The position numbers were made by a program, and so were the translations under genes. Shown here piece after piece: positions 25,085 through 33,208 of a DNA stretch of 64,000 nt; position 1 is the first letter of the stretch; each line of letters begins with the position of its first letter. A model generated the notes under the pieces. It searched no databases and was not told where the DNA came from. It worked only from the letters and a program-made list of their open reading frames with translations. Source of the stretch: Bacillota bacterium (GTDB lineage Bacteria; Bacillota; Clostridia; Acetivibrionales; DTU013); the NCBI GenBank assembly GCA_023411575.1, contig JAEYOP010000047.1, positions 9,036 through 73,035 on the forward strand, in the 5' to 3' direction.

Positions 25085-25519
25085 TTATTCTACAACAACG
25101 CCCTTTTTCAGAATGATATTGGCATAAAGCGCCTTCTCGCCGGTCGCCACGATGGCATACGCCTTTTTGGCCTGCTCGTAAAAGGCGAACCGCTCGATGT
25201 GCTGCGCATTACATGCCTTTGGCTCGTATTTTTTAACGATTTCATCATAGGTTTTCCAGATTACAGGCTCCTTCACCGTATCGCCCTTTACGACTTCCAT
25301 CAGGGATACCGGCGCCTCCACATAAGTATCCAGGGGCATAAACCGGAGTATGGCGTCCAGCAGCTCCGGCACACCGTGGCCGTCGCACCGTATCAGCCTT
25401 TGCGCATAGGCTGCCGCCGGAAAGTTGCCGTCCGACAGGACCAGCTCGTCTCCGTGGCCCATTTCCATCAGGATTTTCAGCAGCTCCGGGCTGAGTATGG
25501 AAGGGATTCCCTTTAACAT
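25085..25519 (-). CDS. fucU: RbsD/FucU-family sugar mutarotase (L-fucose mutarotase-like)
   Basis: Small cytoplasmic enzyme of 144 residues that interconverts anomers of fucose or ribose. MLKGIPSILSPELLKILMEMGHGDELVLSDGNFPA is the FucU signature, including the catalytic His in GHGDE. Start is ATG 25519, eight bases after AGGAGG; the TTG further upstream is too close to the ribosome site. It sits between an aldo/keto reductase and a zinc dehydrogenase, so it likely supplies the correct anomer to one of these oxidoreductases. FucU rather than RbsD is chosen from the length and the N-terminal motif. Confidence 0.9.
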   Translation of the reverse strand: MLKGIPSILSPELLKILMEMGHGDELVLSDGNFPAAAYAQRLIRCDGHGVPELLDAILRFMPLDTYVEAPVSLMEVVKGDTVKEPVIWKTYDEIVKKYEPKACNAQHIERFAFYEQAKKAYAIVATGEKALYANIILKKGVVVE

Positions 25520-25573
25520 GTCCAATTCCTCCTAAAATTTTATTTTACAGGCATTCACCCGATCCTCTGTTTA

Positions 25574-26608
25574 TTATTTTGTGATCTCGCCGTTTTCATC
25601 CCATAGGTCGGTCCAGTCTTTTGCCCCGTTCCAGAGGAACACCTGCCCCTTGATCAGGCGGCAGTTCCGGTCAATCCCTTCGATCGCTTTCATTTCCTCG
25701 CCCGTCAGCGGCTCCTTCGTCGTACACAACAGATTGCTCAGATAATGGCTGCGGCTGGTGGAAAACGGGATCGGCACCTGTCCCCGCTGGACCGCCCACT
25801 TGAGGCAGACGGTGGCCGGATGGATGTTCAGCCGGTTCGCGATCCGGACAATCACCGGGTCCTCGATATCCACCGTATCGTCGTCCGTCCTGTCCCGTTC
25901 GGGACGCTTCGGCGAGCCCACCGGACTGTAGCCGACTGGAACGATCCCGTTGTCCAGGCAGAACCGGAACAGCTCCGGCTGCTGGAAATGCGGGTGCAGC
26001 TCCATTTCATTCACCGCCGGCCGGATTTCCGCATCTCGCAGGAGCAGCTTCAGCTTCGGAACGGTCATGTTGGAAGTGCCGATATGCTTGACCAGCCCGG
26101 CCTTCGCCAGTCTCTCCATCTGGCGCCAGGTCTTCATGTAGTTTTCATGGATATAGGGCACCGCATGGGGATCCCTTGAATCCACACTAACCCCCGGCGC
26201 ATGGGAATTGGGAAAAGGCCAGTGCACCAGATACATGTCCATGTACTCCAGCTTCAAGTCCCTGAGGGATTTGGCGCAGGACAGCAGGACATCGCCCTCT
26301 CCGTGCATGTTGTTCCACACCTTGGAGGTAATAAACAGCTCCTCCCTTTTGATTCCGCCTTCCATGACCTGACGGAGGGAGCTGCCGATCAGGTGCTCGT
26401 TGCCGTAGACCGAAGCGCAGTCGATGTGCCTGTAGCCGACTGAAACGGCTCCTTTGACCGCTTCGGCGATTTCCTCCCCGGAATAGGTGTCGGAGCCAAA
26501 GGTGCCAAGGCCCACCGCCGGCATTTCAGCCCCGGTGTACAGGGTTTTCTGCGGCACTCTCCGGGGATCCGCCCCGTCTTTTGCGATTTCAAATTTCTGC
26601 ATTCCCAT
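25574..26608 (-). CDS. Aldo/keto reductase
   Basis: NADPH-type oxidoreductase of 344 residues with the (beta/alpha)8 fold of the family. The catalytic tetrad is visible: Asp and Tyr in DCASVYGNE, Lys in ITSKVWN, His in LVHWPF. The cofactor tail motif is IPFSTSRSHYLSN. AAGGAGAG precedes the ATG. It is the first structural gene after the LacI regulator, and two LacI boxes lie 82-126 bp upstream of its start. Together with FucU and the zinc dehydrogenase it suggests conversion of a deoxysugar or polyol; the exact reaction is open. Confidence 0.9.
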   Translation of the reverse strand: MGMQKFEIAKDGADPRRVPQKTLYTGAEMPAVGLGTFGSDTYSGEEIAEAVKGAVSVGYRHIDCASVYGNEHLIGSSLRQVMEGGIKREELFITSKVWNNMHGEGDVLLSCAKSLRDLKLEYMDMYLVHWPFPNSHAPGVSVDSRDPHAVPYIHENYMKTWRQMERLAKAGLVKHIGTSNMTVPKLKLLLRDAEIRPAVNEMELHPHFQQPELFRFCLDNGIVPVGYSPVGSPKRPERDRTDDDTVDIEDPVIVRIANRLNIHPATVCLKWAVQRGQVPIPFSTSRSHYLSNLLCTTKEPLTGEEMKAIEGIDRNCRLIKGQVFLWNGAKDWTDLWDENGEITK

Positions 26609-26689
26609 TGAATCTTCTCTCCTTCTGGCAGGTGCTATTTCCGAGCCTTGCTCTATGCCTTGCTGAGTAGTATTCCCCGAATCATTTTA

Positions 26690-26701
26690 TAAATCGATTC
26701 A
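26690..26701. promoter_or_regulatory. LacI-type operator 1 for the aldo/keto reductase operon
   Basis: TAAATCGATTCA, a near-palindrome centred on CG as in LacI-family boxes. The same 12-base pattern TAAATCGwTTnA recurs at 26723-26734 and at 27814-27825 beside the regulator's own start. Confidence 0.6.
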
Positions 26702-26722
26702 TTTATATTTATAAAATAAATC

Positions 26723-26734
26723 TAAATCGTTTTA
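26723..26734. promoter_or_regulatory. LacI-type operator 2 for the aldo/keto reductase operon
   Basis: TAAATCGTTTTA, 33 bp from operator 1 (about three helical turns), inside the AT-rich promoter region upstream of the aldo/keto reductase start. Confidence 0.55.
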
Positions 26735-26781
26735 CTTTCATAGAATACCAGCTCCCTTTCCGTTTGTCAACAGAAGCCCCT

Positions 26782-27804
26782 TCAGGAGAAGCCGGCAATG
26801 TCCTTTATGGACTCGCCGGGGATCATTTCCGTTTTCAGGCGGAGCATGGAGGGATAATTGCTCCGGTCCCCCTTCAGCCGCTTCAGCAGGATATTGGCCG
26901 CAGACTCCCCGATCTGCTGGATGGGCTGCACCACGATAGCCAGGTTGGGCTTGACGACCCTGGCCAGCTGCTGGTTGTCGAAGCCGATAAAGGAAAGGTC
27001 CTCCGGGATTTTGATATTGCTTTCGTTCAATGCCATGACCGCGCCGATGGTCATCTCGTAATTGGTCACAAAAACCGCGCCGGGCATGGGGTCCATCTGA
27101 ATAAATTCCTTCATCAGGCCGAAGCCGCTCTGAATCTCATAATCGCCGTATTTGACGTACTTTTCGTCCACATCCATCCCATAATCCTCGTGGACCCGCA
27201 GATACCCCTTCAGCCGCTCCTGGGCCGTATAAATGTTCTGGGGGCCGCAGATGATGCCGATATTCCGGTGCCCCTTGACGACCAGCTGCTCCACGGCATG
27301 GTAGGACGCGTTCAGGTTGTCCACCAGCACCACGTCGCAGTCCCGGCCGTTCATCGGCCTGTCGATGGAAACGATGGGAATGTCCTTCTCCATGGCGCTG
27401 CGGATCCGGTCGTCCGTGATCTCCAGGGGCATGATGATCACGCCGTCCACAAGCTTTTCCATCAGGAAGTCGAATTTGCTGTTTTCCAGGCCGGCGTCCT
27501 GGTTGTAGTCGCAGATGATCGTGCTGTATCCGTTCTGGAGCAGAACCCGTTCGATGTTGGAAACGATGCTGGTGGCAAAAATATTTTCCAGGCTGGGAAT
27601 CAGAACCCCTACGGTCATGGTCCTGTTGGTCTTCAGGCTCCGGGCCAGGGCATTGACCTTGAAGTCCAGCACGCGGACCGCTTCCTCGATCCGCCGCCTG
27701 TTCTGCTCCTTTACCCCTATTCCGTTCATGTATTTGGACACCGTGGCGGTCGATACGCCGGCATGCCTTGCCACATCCTTGATTGTTGCCGCTATGTTCA
27801 TCAT
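26782..27804 (-). CDS. LacI-family transcriptional regulator of the fucU operon
   Basis: Repressor of 340 residues. The N-terminal helix-turn-helix is ATIKDVARHAGVSTATVSKYMNG with the LacI hinge helix (VNALARSLKTNRT) after it. A periplasmic-binding-like sensor domain fills the rest (TVGVLIPSLEN, GVIIMPLEIT, VSIDRPMNGRD, SFIGFDNQQLA). TAGG seven bases before ATG 27804 supports that start; TTG 27810 and ATG 27801 are alternatives. An operator-like box (27814-27825) overlaps the ribosome site, indicating autoregulation. It is followed by the aldo/keto reductase, fucU and dehydrogenase genes and is divergent from pfkA. Confidence 0.93.
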   Translation of the reverse strand: MMNIAATIKDVARHAGVSTATVSKYMNGIGVKEQNRRRIEEAVRVLDFKVNALARSLKTNRTMTVGVLIPSLENIFATSIVSNIERVLLQNGYSTIICDYNQDAGLENSKFDFLMEKLVDGVIIMPLEITDDRIRSAMEKDIPIVSIDRPMNGRDCDVVLVDNLNASYHAVEQLVVKGHRNIGIICGPQNIYTAQERLKGYLRVHEDYGMDVDEKYVKYGDYEIQSGFGLMKEFIQMDPMPGAVFVTNYEMTIGAVMALNESNIKIPEDLSFIGFDNQQLARVVKPNLAIVVQPIQQIGESAANILLKRLKGDRSNYPSMLRLKTEMIPGESIKDIAGFS

Positions 27805-27813
27805 CTCCAAACC

Positions 27814-27825
27814 TAAATCGATTAA
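27814..27825. promoter_or_regulatory. LacI-type operator 3, overlapping the regulator's ribosome site
   Basis: TAAATCGATTAA, the most symmetric of the three matching boxes, 10 bp upstream of the regulator's ATG on its strand. Its place suggests autorepression. Confidence 0.6.
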
Positions 27826-27940
27826 CTTTTATTATTGTATCAGATATGGAGAGAATGTCAACCGGAAGAAGCCGTATTCCGATCCCTCAACCGTCCGAGA
27901 CCGTCCGATTCCGCGAATAGTGTAAAATTTCCCACAATCG

Positions 27941-27949
27941 TGTTATAAT
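27941..27949 (+). promoter_or_regulatory. Extended -10 promoter element of pfkA
   Basis: TGTTATAAT has a TG one base before a perfect TATAAT. The -35 region (TGTAAA at 27921) is poor, which the extended -10 would offset. The pfkA ATG lies 45 bp downstream. Confidence 0.6.
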
Positions 27950-27994
27950 AAGACACTAGTTTGATCGTACAGAGAAAATAGGGGAGGTAGCAAC

Positions 27995-28966
27995 ATGGAT
28001 AATATAAAAACCATCGGCGTGCTGACCAGCGGCGGAGACGCGCCGGGAATGAACGCCGCCATCCGCGCGGTGGTCCGCACCGGAATCCATAACGGAATGA
28101 GGGTCATGGGAATCCGCAAGGGCTATAACGGACTGATCAGCGGGGACATTTTCGAAATGAGCCTCCGGAGCGTTTCCGACATCATACACCGGGGAGGAAC
28201 GATCCTGCAGACGGCCCGCTGTTCGGCCTTCAAGACGGAGGAAGGCATCCTGAAGGGGATCGGTATGGCAAGGGTCTTCGGAATCGACGCCCTGGTGGTC
28301 ATCGGCGGGGACGGTTCCTTCCGGGGCGCAAGGGATCTGAGCAGGCACGGCCTGAAAGTCATCGGCGTGCCCGGCACCATCGACAACGATATCGGCTGTT
28401 CCGAATACACGGTAGGGTACGATACGGCGCTGAACACCGTACAGGATGCGCTGGACAAGATCAGGGACACGGCCTATTCCCACGAACGCTGCAGCGTATT
28501 GGAGGTCATGGGGCGTCACGCGGGGTATATCGCCCTGAACGTGGGAATCGCCTGTGGCGCGGAAGTAATCATTTTGCCGGAGAAGACCCTGGATTTCGAC
28601 CGGGATATCATCAAACCCATTATAGAAGGGCGTAACAGGGGCAAAAAGCATTACATCGTCATCCTAGCCGAAGGGGTGGGCGGAGCAATCGAGGTTGCCA
28701 AAAAAATTGAAGAGATCACGGGAATCGAAGCCCGTGCAACCATTCTCGGCCACATTCAGCGCGGCGGGAGTCCGACCGTACGCGACCGGGTTATGGCAAG
28801 TATGATGGGCGCTAAAGCTACGGAGTTGATCAAGAACGGCGTTTTCAACCAGGTAATTGCCCTAAGGGACAACAAGGTGATCGGGATCGATATCAATGAA
28901 GCTTTGGAGACGACGAAGGAAATCGACAACGACATGATCGAACTGAGCAAGATCCTGTCGCTCTAG
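27995..28966 (+). CDS. pfkA: ATP-dependent 6-phosphofructokinase
   Basis: Glycolytic enzyme of 323 residues, converting fructose 6-phosphate to fructose 1,6-bisphosphate. TSGGDAPGMNAA is the ATP-loop, GGDGS (residues 104-108) has Gly at the position where PPi-dependent enzymes have Asp, and PGTIDNDI holds the catalytic region. HERCSVLEVMGRHAG and GHIQRGGSPT complete the family pattern. GGGGAGG precedes the ATG. It is a single gene, divergent from a LacI regulator and convergent with araA. Confidence 0.97.
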   Translation: MDNIKTIGVLTSGGDAPGMNAAIRAVVRTGIHNGMRVMGIRKGYNGLISGDIFEMSLRSVSDIIHRGGTILQTARCSAFKTEEGILKGIGMARVFGIDALVVIGGDGSFRGARDLSRHGLKVIGVPGTIDNDIGCSEYTVGYDTALNTVQDALDKIRDTAYSHERCSVLEVMGRHAGYIALNVGIACGAEVIILPEKTLDFDRDIIKPIIEGRNRGKKHYIVILAEGVGGAIEVAKKIEEITGIEARATILGHIQRGGSPTVRDRVMASMMGAKATELIKNGVFNQVIALRDNKVIGIDINEALETTKEIDNDMIELSKILSL

Positions 28967-29035
28967 TTTCATTCTTAAAGCATGCGAAGCATATACGCCT
29001 GCAAACATACAGCTGTCCGCAGGCATACGCCAACC

Positions 29036-29072
29036 AAAAAAAAGCGGCCGGGGGAATTCAAAGTCCCCGGCC
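29036..29072 (-). terminator. Rho-independent terminator after araA
   Basis: On the minus strand an 8-bp GC-only stem (GGCCGGGG / CCCCGGCC) is followed by GCTTTTTTTT. It lies 47 bp after the araA stop, and the same stem may slow plus-strand transcripts from pfkA. Confidence 0.9.
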
Positions 29073-29119
29073 AAATCTTATCTATGCGCAGTATGAAGCT
29101 GTCAATTTAAAAAACGGAC

Positions 29120-30616
29120 CTATTTCAGTTTCCAGATCAGATCGTTCCAGCGGATCTCGTTCCGGAAATTCATCAGGTTGGTGTCCTTGTTGATGGGCAG
29201 GAATTCTATGCCCGCCATCTCCGCCCAGTCCATCAGGTGCTCCGCGGTGATATCCAGGGAGAAGACCGTGTGATGGGCTCCGCCCGCCAGGATCCACGCT
29301 TCCGCGCCGGTCTGCATCGTCGGCTGCGGCTTCCAGAGCACGCGGGCCACGGGAAGCTTGGGCATCGGGTTCTGCTGCTTGACGGAAACGACGTCGTTCA
29401 CGATCAGCCGGAACCGCTCGCCCATGTCGATCAGGGACGCATTGATTGCCGGGCCGGACTTGCCGTCGAATACGATTCTTGCCGGATCGGCCTTCCCGCC
29501 GATTCCGAGAGGATGGACCTCGATCCTGGGCTTTGTCGCCGCAATAGTGGGGCAGACCTCCAGCATGTGGGCTCCAAGAACCATTTCATTTCCGGGTTCA
29601 AAGTGGTATGTGTAATCCTCCATAAAGGAAGTTCCATTTCCAAGTCCCTGCCCCATTGTCTTCACGATCCGCACCATGGCGGCAGTCTTCCAATCCCCTT
29701 CCCCGCCGAAGCCGTAGCCGGCCTCCATGAGGCGCTGAACGGCGAGACCGGGCAGCTGGACCAGTCCGTGCAGGTCTTCGAAGGTGGTGGTGAACGCACC
29801 GAAGCCGCCCTCCTTCAGGAACTTCTTCAGGGCGATTTCAAACCTGGCCTGTTCCTTGACCGCATTCCGGCCCGGACCGTCCTTGCGGGCCTCCTCCGCG
29901 ATCTCGTACAGGGTTGCGTATTCCTCCATAAGGGCATTTACTTCCGCATCGGACACCTGGTTGACCAGCGCCACCAGATCGCCGACTCCGTATCCGTTTA
30001 CGGACCAGCCGAACTTGATCTGGGCTTCGACCTTGTCGCCCTCGGTTACCGCCACCTGTCTCATGTTGTCGCCGAAACGCGCAACCTTGAGGTTCTTGCC
30101 TTCCACATATCCGACCGCGGCACGCATCCAGACGTTGATGCGCCTGCGTACCTCCGCGTCCTCCCAGTAGCCTGCGACCACCTTCCTGGCGATCCTCAGA
30201 CGGGCGCCGATGAAGCCGTATTCGCGGTCACCGTGGGCGGCCTGGTTGAGGTTCATGAAATCCATGTCGATTTCGGACCAGGGAATATCCCTGTTGAACT
30301 GGGTGTGCAGGTGGAGCAGCGGCTTTGTCAGGCAGGACAGGCCGGCGATCCACATCTTGGCCGGGGAAAATGTATGCATCCAGGTAATAATACCTGCGCA
30401 GTTTTCGTCATTGTTTGCTTCTTCACAGATTTTGCGGATTTCATCCGGCGTTTTGACCACCGGTTTGAATACCACCTTGCAGGGGATGGCGGGGTCCTTG
30501 TCGAGCCCGCTTGCGATGCACTGGGAATGCTCCGCTACCTGCAAAAGCGTCTCGGGACCGTAAAGATGCTGGCTTCCGGTTACAAACCAGAATTCGTAGC
30601 TCTTCATGTTCTTCAT
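29120..30616 (-). CDS. araA: L-arabinose isomerase
   Basis: Cytoplasmic metal-dependent enzyme of 498 residues that converts L-arabinose to L-ribulose. The N-terminus (YEFWFVTGSQHLYGPETL) and TWMHTFSPAKMWI, LHLHTQFNRDIPW, GHMLEVCP-like GAHMLEVCPTIA and GGAHHT are diagnostic of AraA. AGGAGGAGG precedes ATG 30616. No araB or araD is next to it, so it is a lone catabolic gene here, with a palindromic AraR-like box 55 bp upstream. A LacI regulator gene lies just beyond. Its minus-strand transcript ends at the terminator at 29036-29072. Confidence 0.97.
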   Translation of the reverse strand: MKNMKSYEFWFVTGSQHLYGPETLLQVAEHSQCIASGLDKDPAIPCKVVFKPVVKTPDEIRKICEEANNDENCAGIITWMHTFSPAKMWIAGLSCLTKPLLHLHTQFNRDIPWSEIDMDFMNLNQAAHGDREYGFIGARLRIARKVVAGYWEDAEVRRRINVWMRAAVGYVEGKNLKVARFGDNMRQVAVTEGDKVEAQIKFGWSVNGYGVGDLVALVNQVSDAEVNALMEEYATLYEIAEEARKDGPGRNAVKEQARFEIALKKFLKEGGFGAFTTTFEDLHGLVQLPGLAVQRLMEAGYGFGGEGDWKTAAMVRIVKTMGQGLGNGTSFMEDYTYHFEPGNEMVLGAHMLEVCPTIAATKPRIEVHPLGIGGKADPARIVFDGKSGPAINASLIDMGERFRLIVNDVVSVKQQNPMPKLPVARVLWKPQPTMQTGAEAWILAGGAHHTVFSLDITAEHLMDWAEMAGIEFLPINKDTNLMNFRNEIRWNDLIWKLK

Positions 30617-30670
30617 CAGAAAATCCTCCTCCTTGATTGCCGGCAGGAGTCTCCTGCCGAAAAACAGACA

Positions 30671-30686
30671 ACTTGTACGTACAACT
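30671..30686. promoter_or_regulatory. AraR-like operator upstream of araA
   Basis: ACTTGTACGTACAACT contains the perfect 12-bp palindrome TTGTACGTACAA, the core of the Bacillus AraR operator (ATTTGTACGTACAAAT). It lies between araA and the next gene, close to where the araA promoter must be. No araR gene is in the window, so the regulator would act from elsewhere. Confidence 0.75.
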
Positions 30687-30754
30687 TATTATAGTATAAA
30701 TCCCTTGCCGAATCAACATGCATTCGGAATAAATAAAATAATTTCATAAAAAGT

Positions 30755-31807
30755 TTATTCTTTCGGCTCTATTGCGGAGACAGACTCCCGGTTCAACAGG
30801 TGGCACTCCATTTTTAAGTGCTCCTCCGGCATGCTGTCCGTTCCGGAAATGAGGTTCAGGATGATCTCGGTCGCTTTTTCACCGATTTCAAAAAGAGGCA
30901 GGGAAACCGTTGACAATTTCGGCCTGCAAACCGTGCCGATCTCCTTGTTGTCAAAGCCGATCAGGGACAGGTCCTTCCCCACCGTCAGGTTTGCTTCATT
31001 GCAGTAATCGACGACGCCCAGGGCCATTTCGTCGTTATGGGCGAAGATCGCGGTAACGCCGTTTTCAACAAGCTGCCTGCTGGCCCTGTACCCCGATTCC
31101 CGCTCCCAGTTCCCGTAAACCAGCATCCTGGGATTGAACAGGATCGAGTTTTCGTAAAGGGCCTCCTGGTAGCCCCGCAGCCTGTTCTGGGTATGTTCGC
31201 TGTCCGGCAGCCCGCAGATGATGCCGATGGCCCGGTGCCCGTTTTTGATAAGCAGCTCCGTCGCATCGTAGCCTGCTTTCTTGTCGTCATAGATCACGGA
31301 AGGATTATTCGGGTTGCTGCTGTAGCAATAGGCGCACACAAGCGGTATTTTGAGATTCTCCGGCAGGTAATGGATCTCATGGTTGTGGCAGCCGACGTAA
31401 ATGATCCCTTCCACCTGCTTGGAAAGCATGGTGCTGATGGTCGTATCAATGATCTGGTGATGCAGGTCGGTTTCGAAGAAATCGTGGCCAAACCGCTTGT
31501 TCAGCCGGAGATTGCCGAGGATATAGTGATAATCGTTTTTTTCACAGCAATAATCAATGCCGTCCACGATCTCGGGGGTATTGAAAACAGTCAAGTCCTC
31601 CGTAATAATCCCAATGGTCCTGCTCTGGCGAATTTTCAAGCTCTTCGCCAGGATATTGGGCGTATAATTCATTTCCCTCGCAAGTTCCTGTATTTTCGCT
31701 ATCGTTTGCTCGCTGGCCCCGCCCATTCCGTTCAAGACCTTTGAAACGGTGGCGATGGATACGTTTGCGCGGGCGGCAATTTCTTTTATGGTAGGCACGG
31801 CTATCAC
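30755..31807 (-). CDS. LacI-family transcriptional regulator, candidate controller of the GH65 locus
   Basis: Regulator of 350 residues with the LacI helix-turn-helix at the N-terminus (TIKEIAARANVSIATVSKVLNG) and hinge (NILAKSLKIRQS). The sensor domain follows (TIGIITEDLT, EGIIYVGCHNH, LVCAYCYSSN, AIGIICGLPDSEHTQNRLRGY, DLSLIGFDNKEI). It lies upstream of araA on the same strand but is separated by a 138-bp region holding an AraR-like box. It is divergent from the DUF4432 gene. A box upstream of its start (31879-31891) matches two boxes in the GH65-importer promoter region 8.5 kb away, which suggests that locus as its target. Confidence 0.92.
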   Translation of the reverse strand: MIAVPTIKEIAARANVSIATVSKVLNGMGGASEQTIAKIQELAREMNYTPNILAKSLKIRQSRTIGIITEDLTVFNTPEIVDGIDYCCEKNDYHYILGNLRLNKRFGHDFFETDLHHQIIDTTISTMLSKQVEGIIYVGCHNHEIHYLPENLKIPLVCAYCYSSNPNNPSVIYDDKKAGYDATELLIKNGHRAIGIICGLPDSEHTQNRLRGYQEALYENSILFNPRMLVYGNWERESGYRASRQLVENGVTAIFAHNDEMALGVVDYCNEANLTVGKDLSLIGFDNKEIGTVCRPKLSTVSLPLFEIGEKATEIILNLISGTDSMPEEHLKMECHLLNRESVSAIEPKE

Positions 31808-31878
31808 TCTCCATTAAATTGGGAAACAAATTTAAGATCGAAGTATATTTTAGCTGATCTTTAACTAAAATATATCAC

Positions 31879-31891
31879 TTTATCGTTTAAC
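31879..31891. promoter_or_regulatory. LacI-type operator in the divergent regulator/DUF4432 promoter region
   Basis: TTTATCGTTTAAC matches 12 of 13 bases of TTAATCGTTTAAC at 40295-40307 and its inverted copy at 40514-40526. It lies 72 bp upstream of the LacI gene start and 118 bp before the DUF4432 gene. Confidence 0.55.
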
Positions 31892-32008
31892 TTGCAATCC
31901 TTTTACTCCCGTTAACTTCCCTTAAATATTGAAACCGGATAGAAAAAAGAATCAAAATCTGTTAACATAGGATTGTGTTTATTCTTATTTTACCACCAGA
32001 GGTGAGTT

Positions 32009-33130
32009 ATGTCTAGTAAAACGTTTACCCTTTTCCATGATGTCCCGGAAGAGTCCATCCTGCTTCAAAAGGGCGGTTTTGTTCAAAAAAAAGTGTTTAA
32101 GGATGCCTTCGGCTCGACCATCCATATCCTTGCCGTCTGCAACGGTCTCCTGACCTTCACCGTCCTGCTGGAACGCGGTATGGATATTGGAGAAATCCAT
32201 CTGGGAAGCGAAAAAGTATCCTGGGAAAGATCCGAGAAATACCTGCTTCACCCGGATAACGTCGATTTGGCCCAAAACGGCGGCATCGGGTGGCTCAACG
32301 GCTTCTATCCGGCCGTCGCGTCCATCGGGCCGGAGCTTTTCGGCACCCCCGGCGAGGGATACACCCTGCACGGCACGGGCTCCTATTCGCTCGCCGATCC
32401 CGGTTCGGTACACATCACCTGCGGGGAGGAAGAAATAGAAGTGGAGGGCGTTGTACCCATCCGAAACGATGCCCGGGAAGTCCTGTTTGAGAAAAAAATC
32501 AGCTACCGGACCCGTTACGGCTACGCCTGCATTCTGCGAAAAGAAACCACCGAAAATCTGTCCGGCCTTGTCCGGGCCGTGGACGACGGTCTCCATATCC
32601 AACTGAACGGCCCCTTTCTGGACCGGGGCGGCCGGTACGTCCTGCCCGTCCGGCCCCACCGGATGCTGCTCCGGGATTCCGCTCCGCCGGAGGAGGACCC
32701 GACCCTCGTATATCCGCTTTCCGCCGGAATACAGCCCATCCGTTGTTATCAATACGTCCCGGAGCCCGTATCCGGCTTGGAACAGTTCGACGAACTAAGG
32801 CCCCTGCTTCCCCTGCTCGGCGGAAAGCTTGGCATAACGGCTGAAATGCTGTGCGACAACGAAGAAAATACCGCCGCCTATCTTGTCCGGTCCCTGGACT
32901 GCTTTCCGTGCTCCCTGATCGCCAGGGAAATCGGGGAGGACAACGCTTTGTTTTCCTTTGAGCCCTGCCGGACCAGGCCCAACCGGATGTCCCAGAAAAT
33001 TACGGACGGCGAAGCCTTTTTCCTGCCGCCCGGCGCTTCCACCACAACCCGGTGCATCCTCGGCGTCTCAAAAGACCGGGAGGCCATCCTCCGGATGAAG
33101 GAAAGAATCCGCAAAGCAGCGGGAGAATAG
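32009..33130 (+). CDS. DUF4432 family protein (aldose 1-epimerase-like fold)
   Basis: Protein of 373 residues, without signal peptide, resembling the DUF4432 branch of the galactose-mutarotase fold. The pattern ILLERGMDIGEI near residue 60, GIGWLNGFYP and GYTLHGTGSY fit the carbohydrate-binding cleft of this superfamily; LHGxG is usual in it. GAGGTGAG precedes the ATG. It is divergent from the LacI regulator and convergent with the GH65 operon, and a matching LacI box lies upstream. A role in turning over the sugar released by the GH65 enzyme is plausible. No biochemical activity can be asserted. Confidence 0.8.
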   Translation: MSSKTFTLFHDVPEESILLQKGGFVQKKVFKDAFGSTIHILAVCNGLLTFTVLLERGMDIGEIHLGSEKVSWERSEKYLLHPDNVDLAQNGGIGWLNGFYPAVASIGPELFGTPGEGYTLHGTGSYSLADPGSVHITCGEEEIEVEGVVPIRNDAREVLFEKKISYRTRYGYACILRKETTENLSGLVRAVDDGLHIQLNGPFLDRGGRYVLPVRPHRMLLRDSAPPEEDPTLVYPLSAGIQPIRCYQYVPEPVSGLEQFDELRPLLPLLGGKLGITAEMLCDNEENTAAYLVRSLDCFPCSLIAREIGEDNALFSFEPCRTRPNRMSQKITDGEAFFLPPGASTTTRCILGVSKDREAILRMKERIRKAAGE

Positions 33131-33137
33131 GACAGGG

Positions 33138-33171
33138 AAAAAAATAGGCAGGACGTATCCATCGTCCTGCC
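33138..33171 (-). terminator. Rho-independent terminator after the GH65 operon
   Basis: A 9-bp stem (GGCAGGACG / CGTCCTGCC) is followed on the minus strand by TATTTTTTTC, 38 bp after the GH65 stop. Confidence 0.85.
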
Positions 33172-33208
33172 TGCCCCATAAATAAGGAAGTACTATTAAT
33201 GAGGTGCA

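Noticed and set aside
25520..25525. TTG start for fucU
   Set aside because: It lies almost on top of the AGGAGG site; ATG 25519 has proper spacing.
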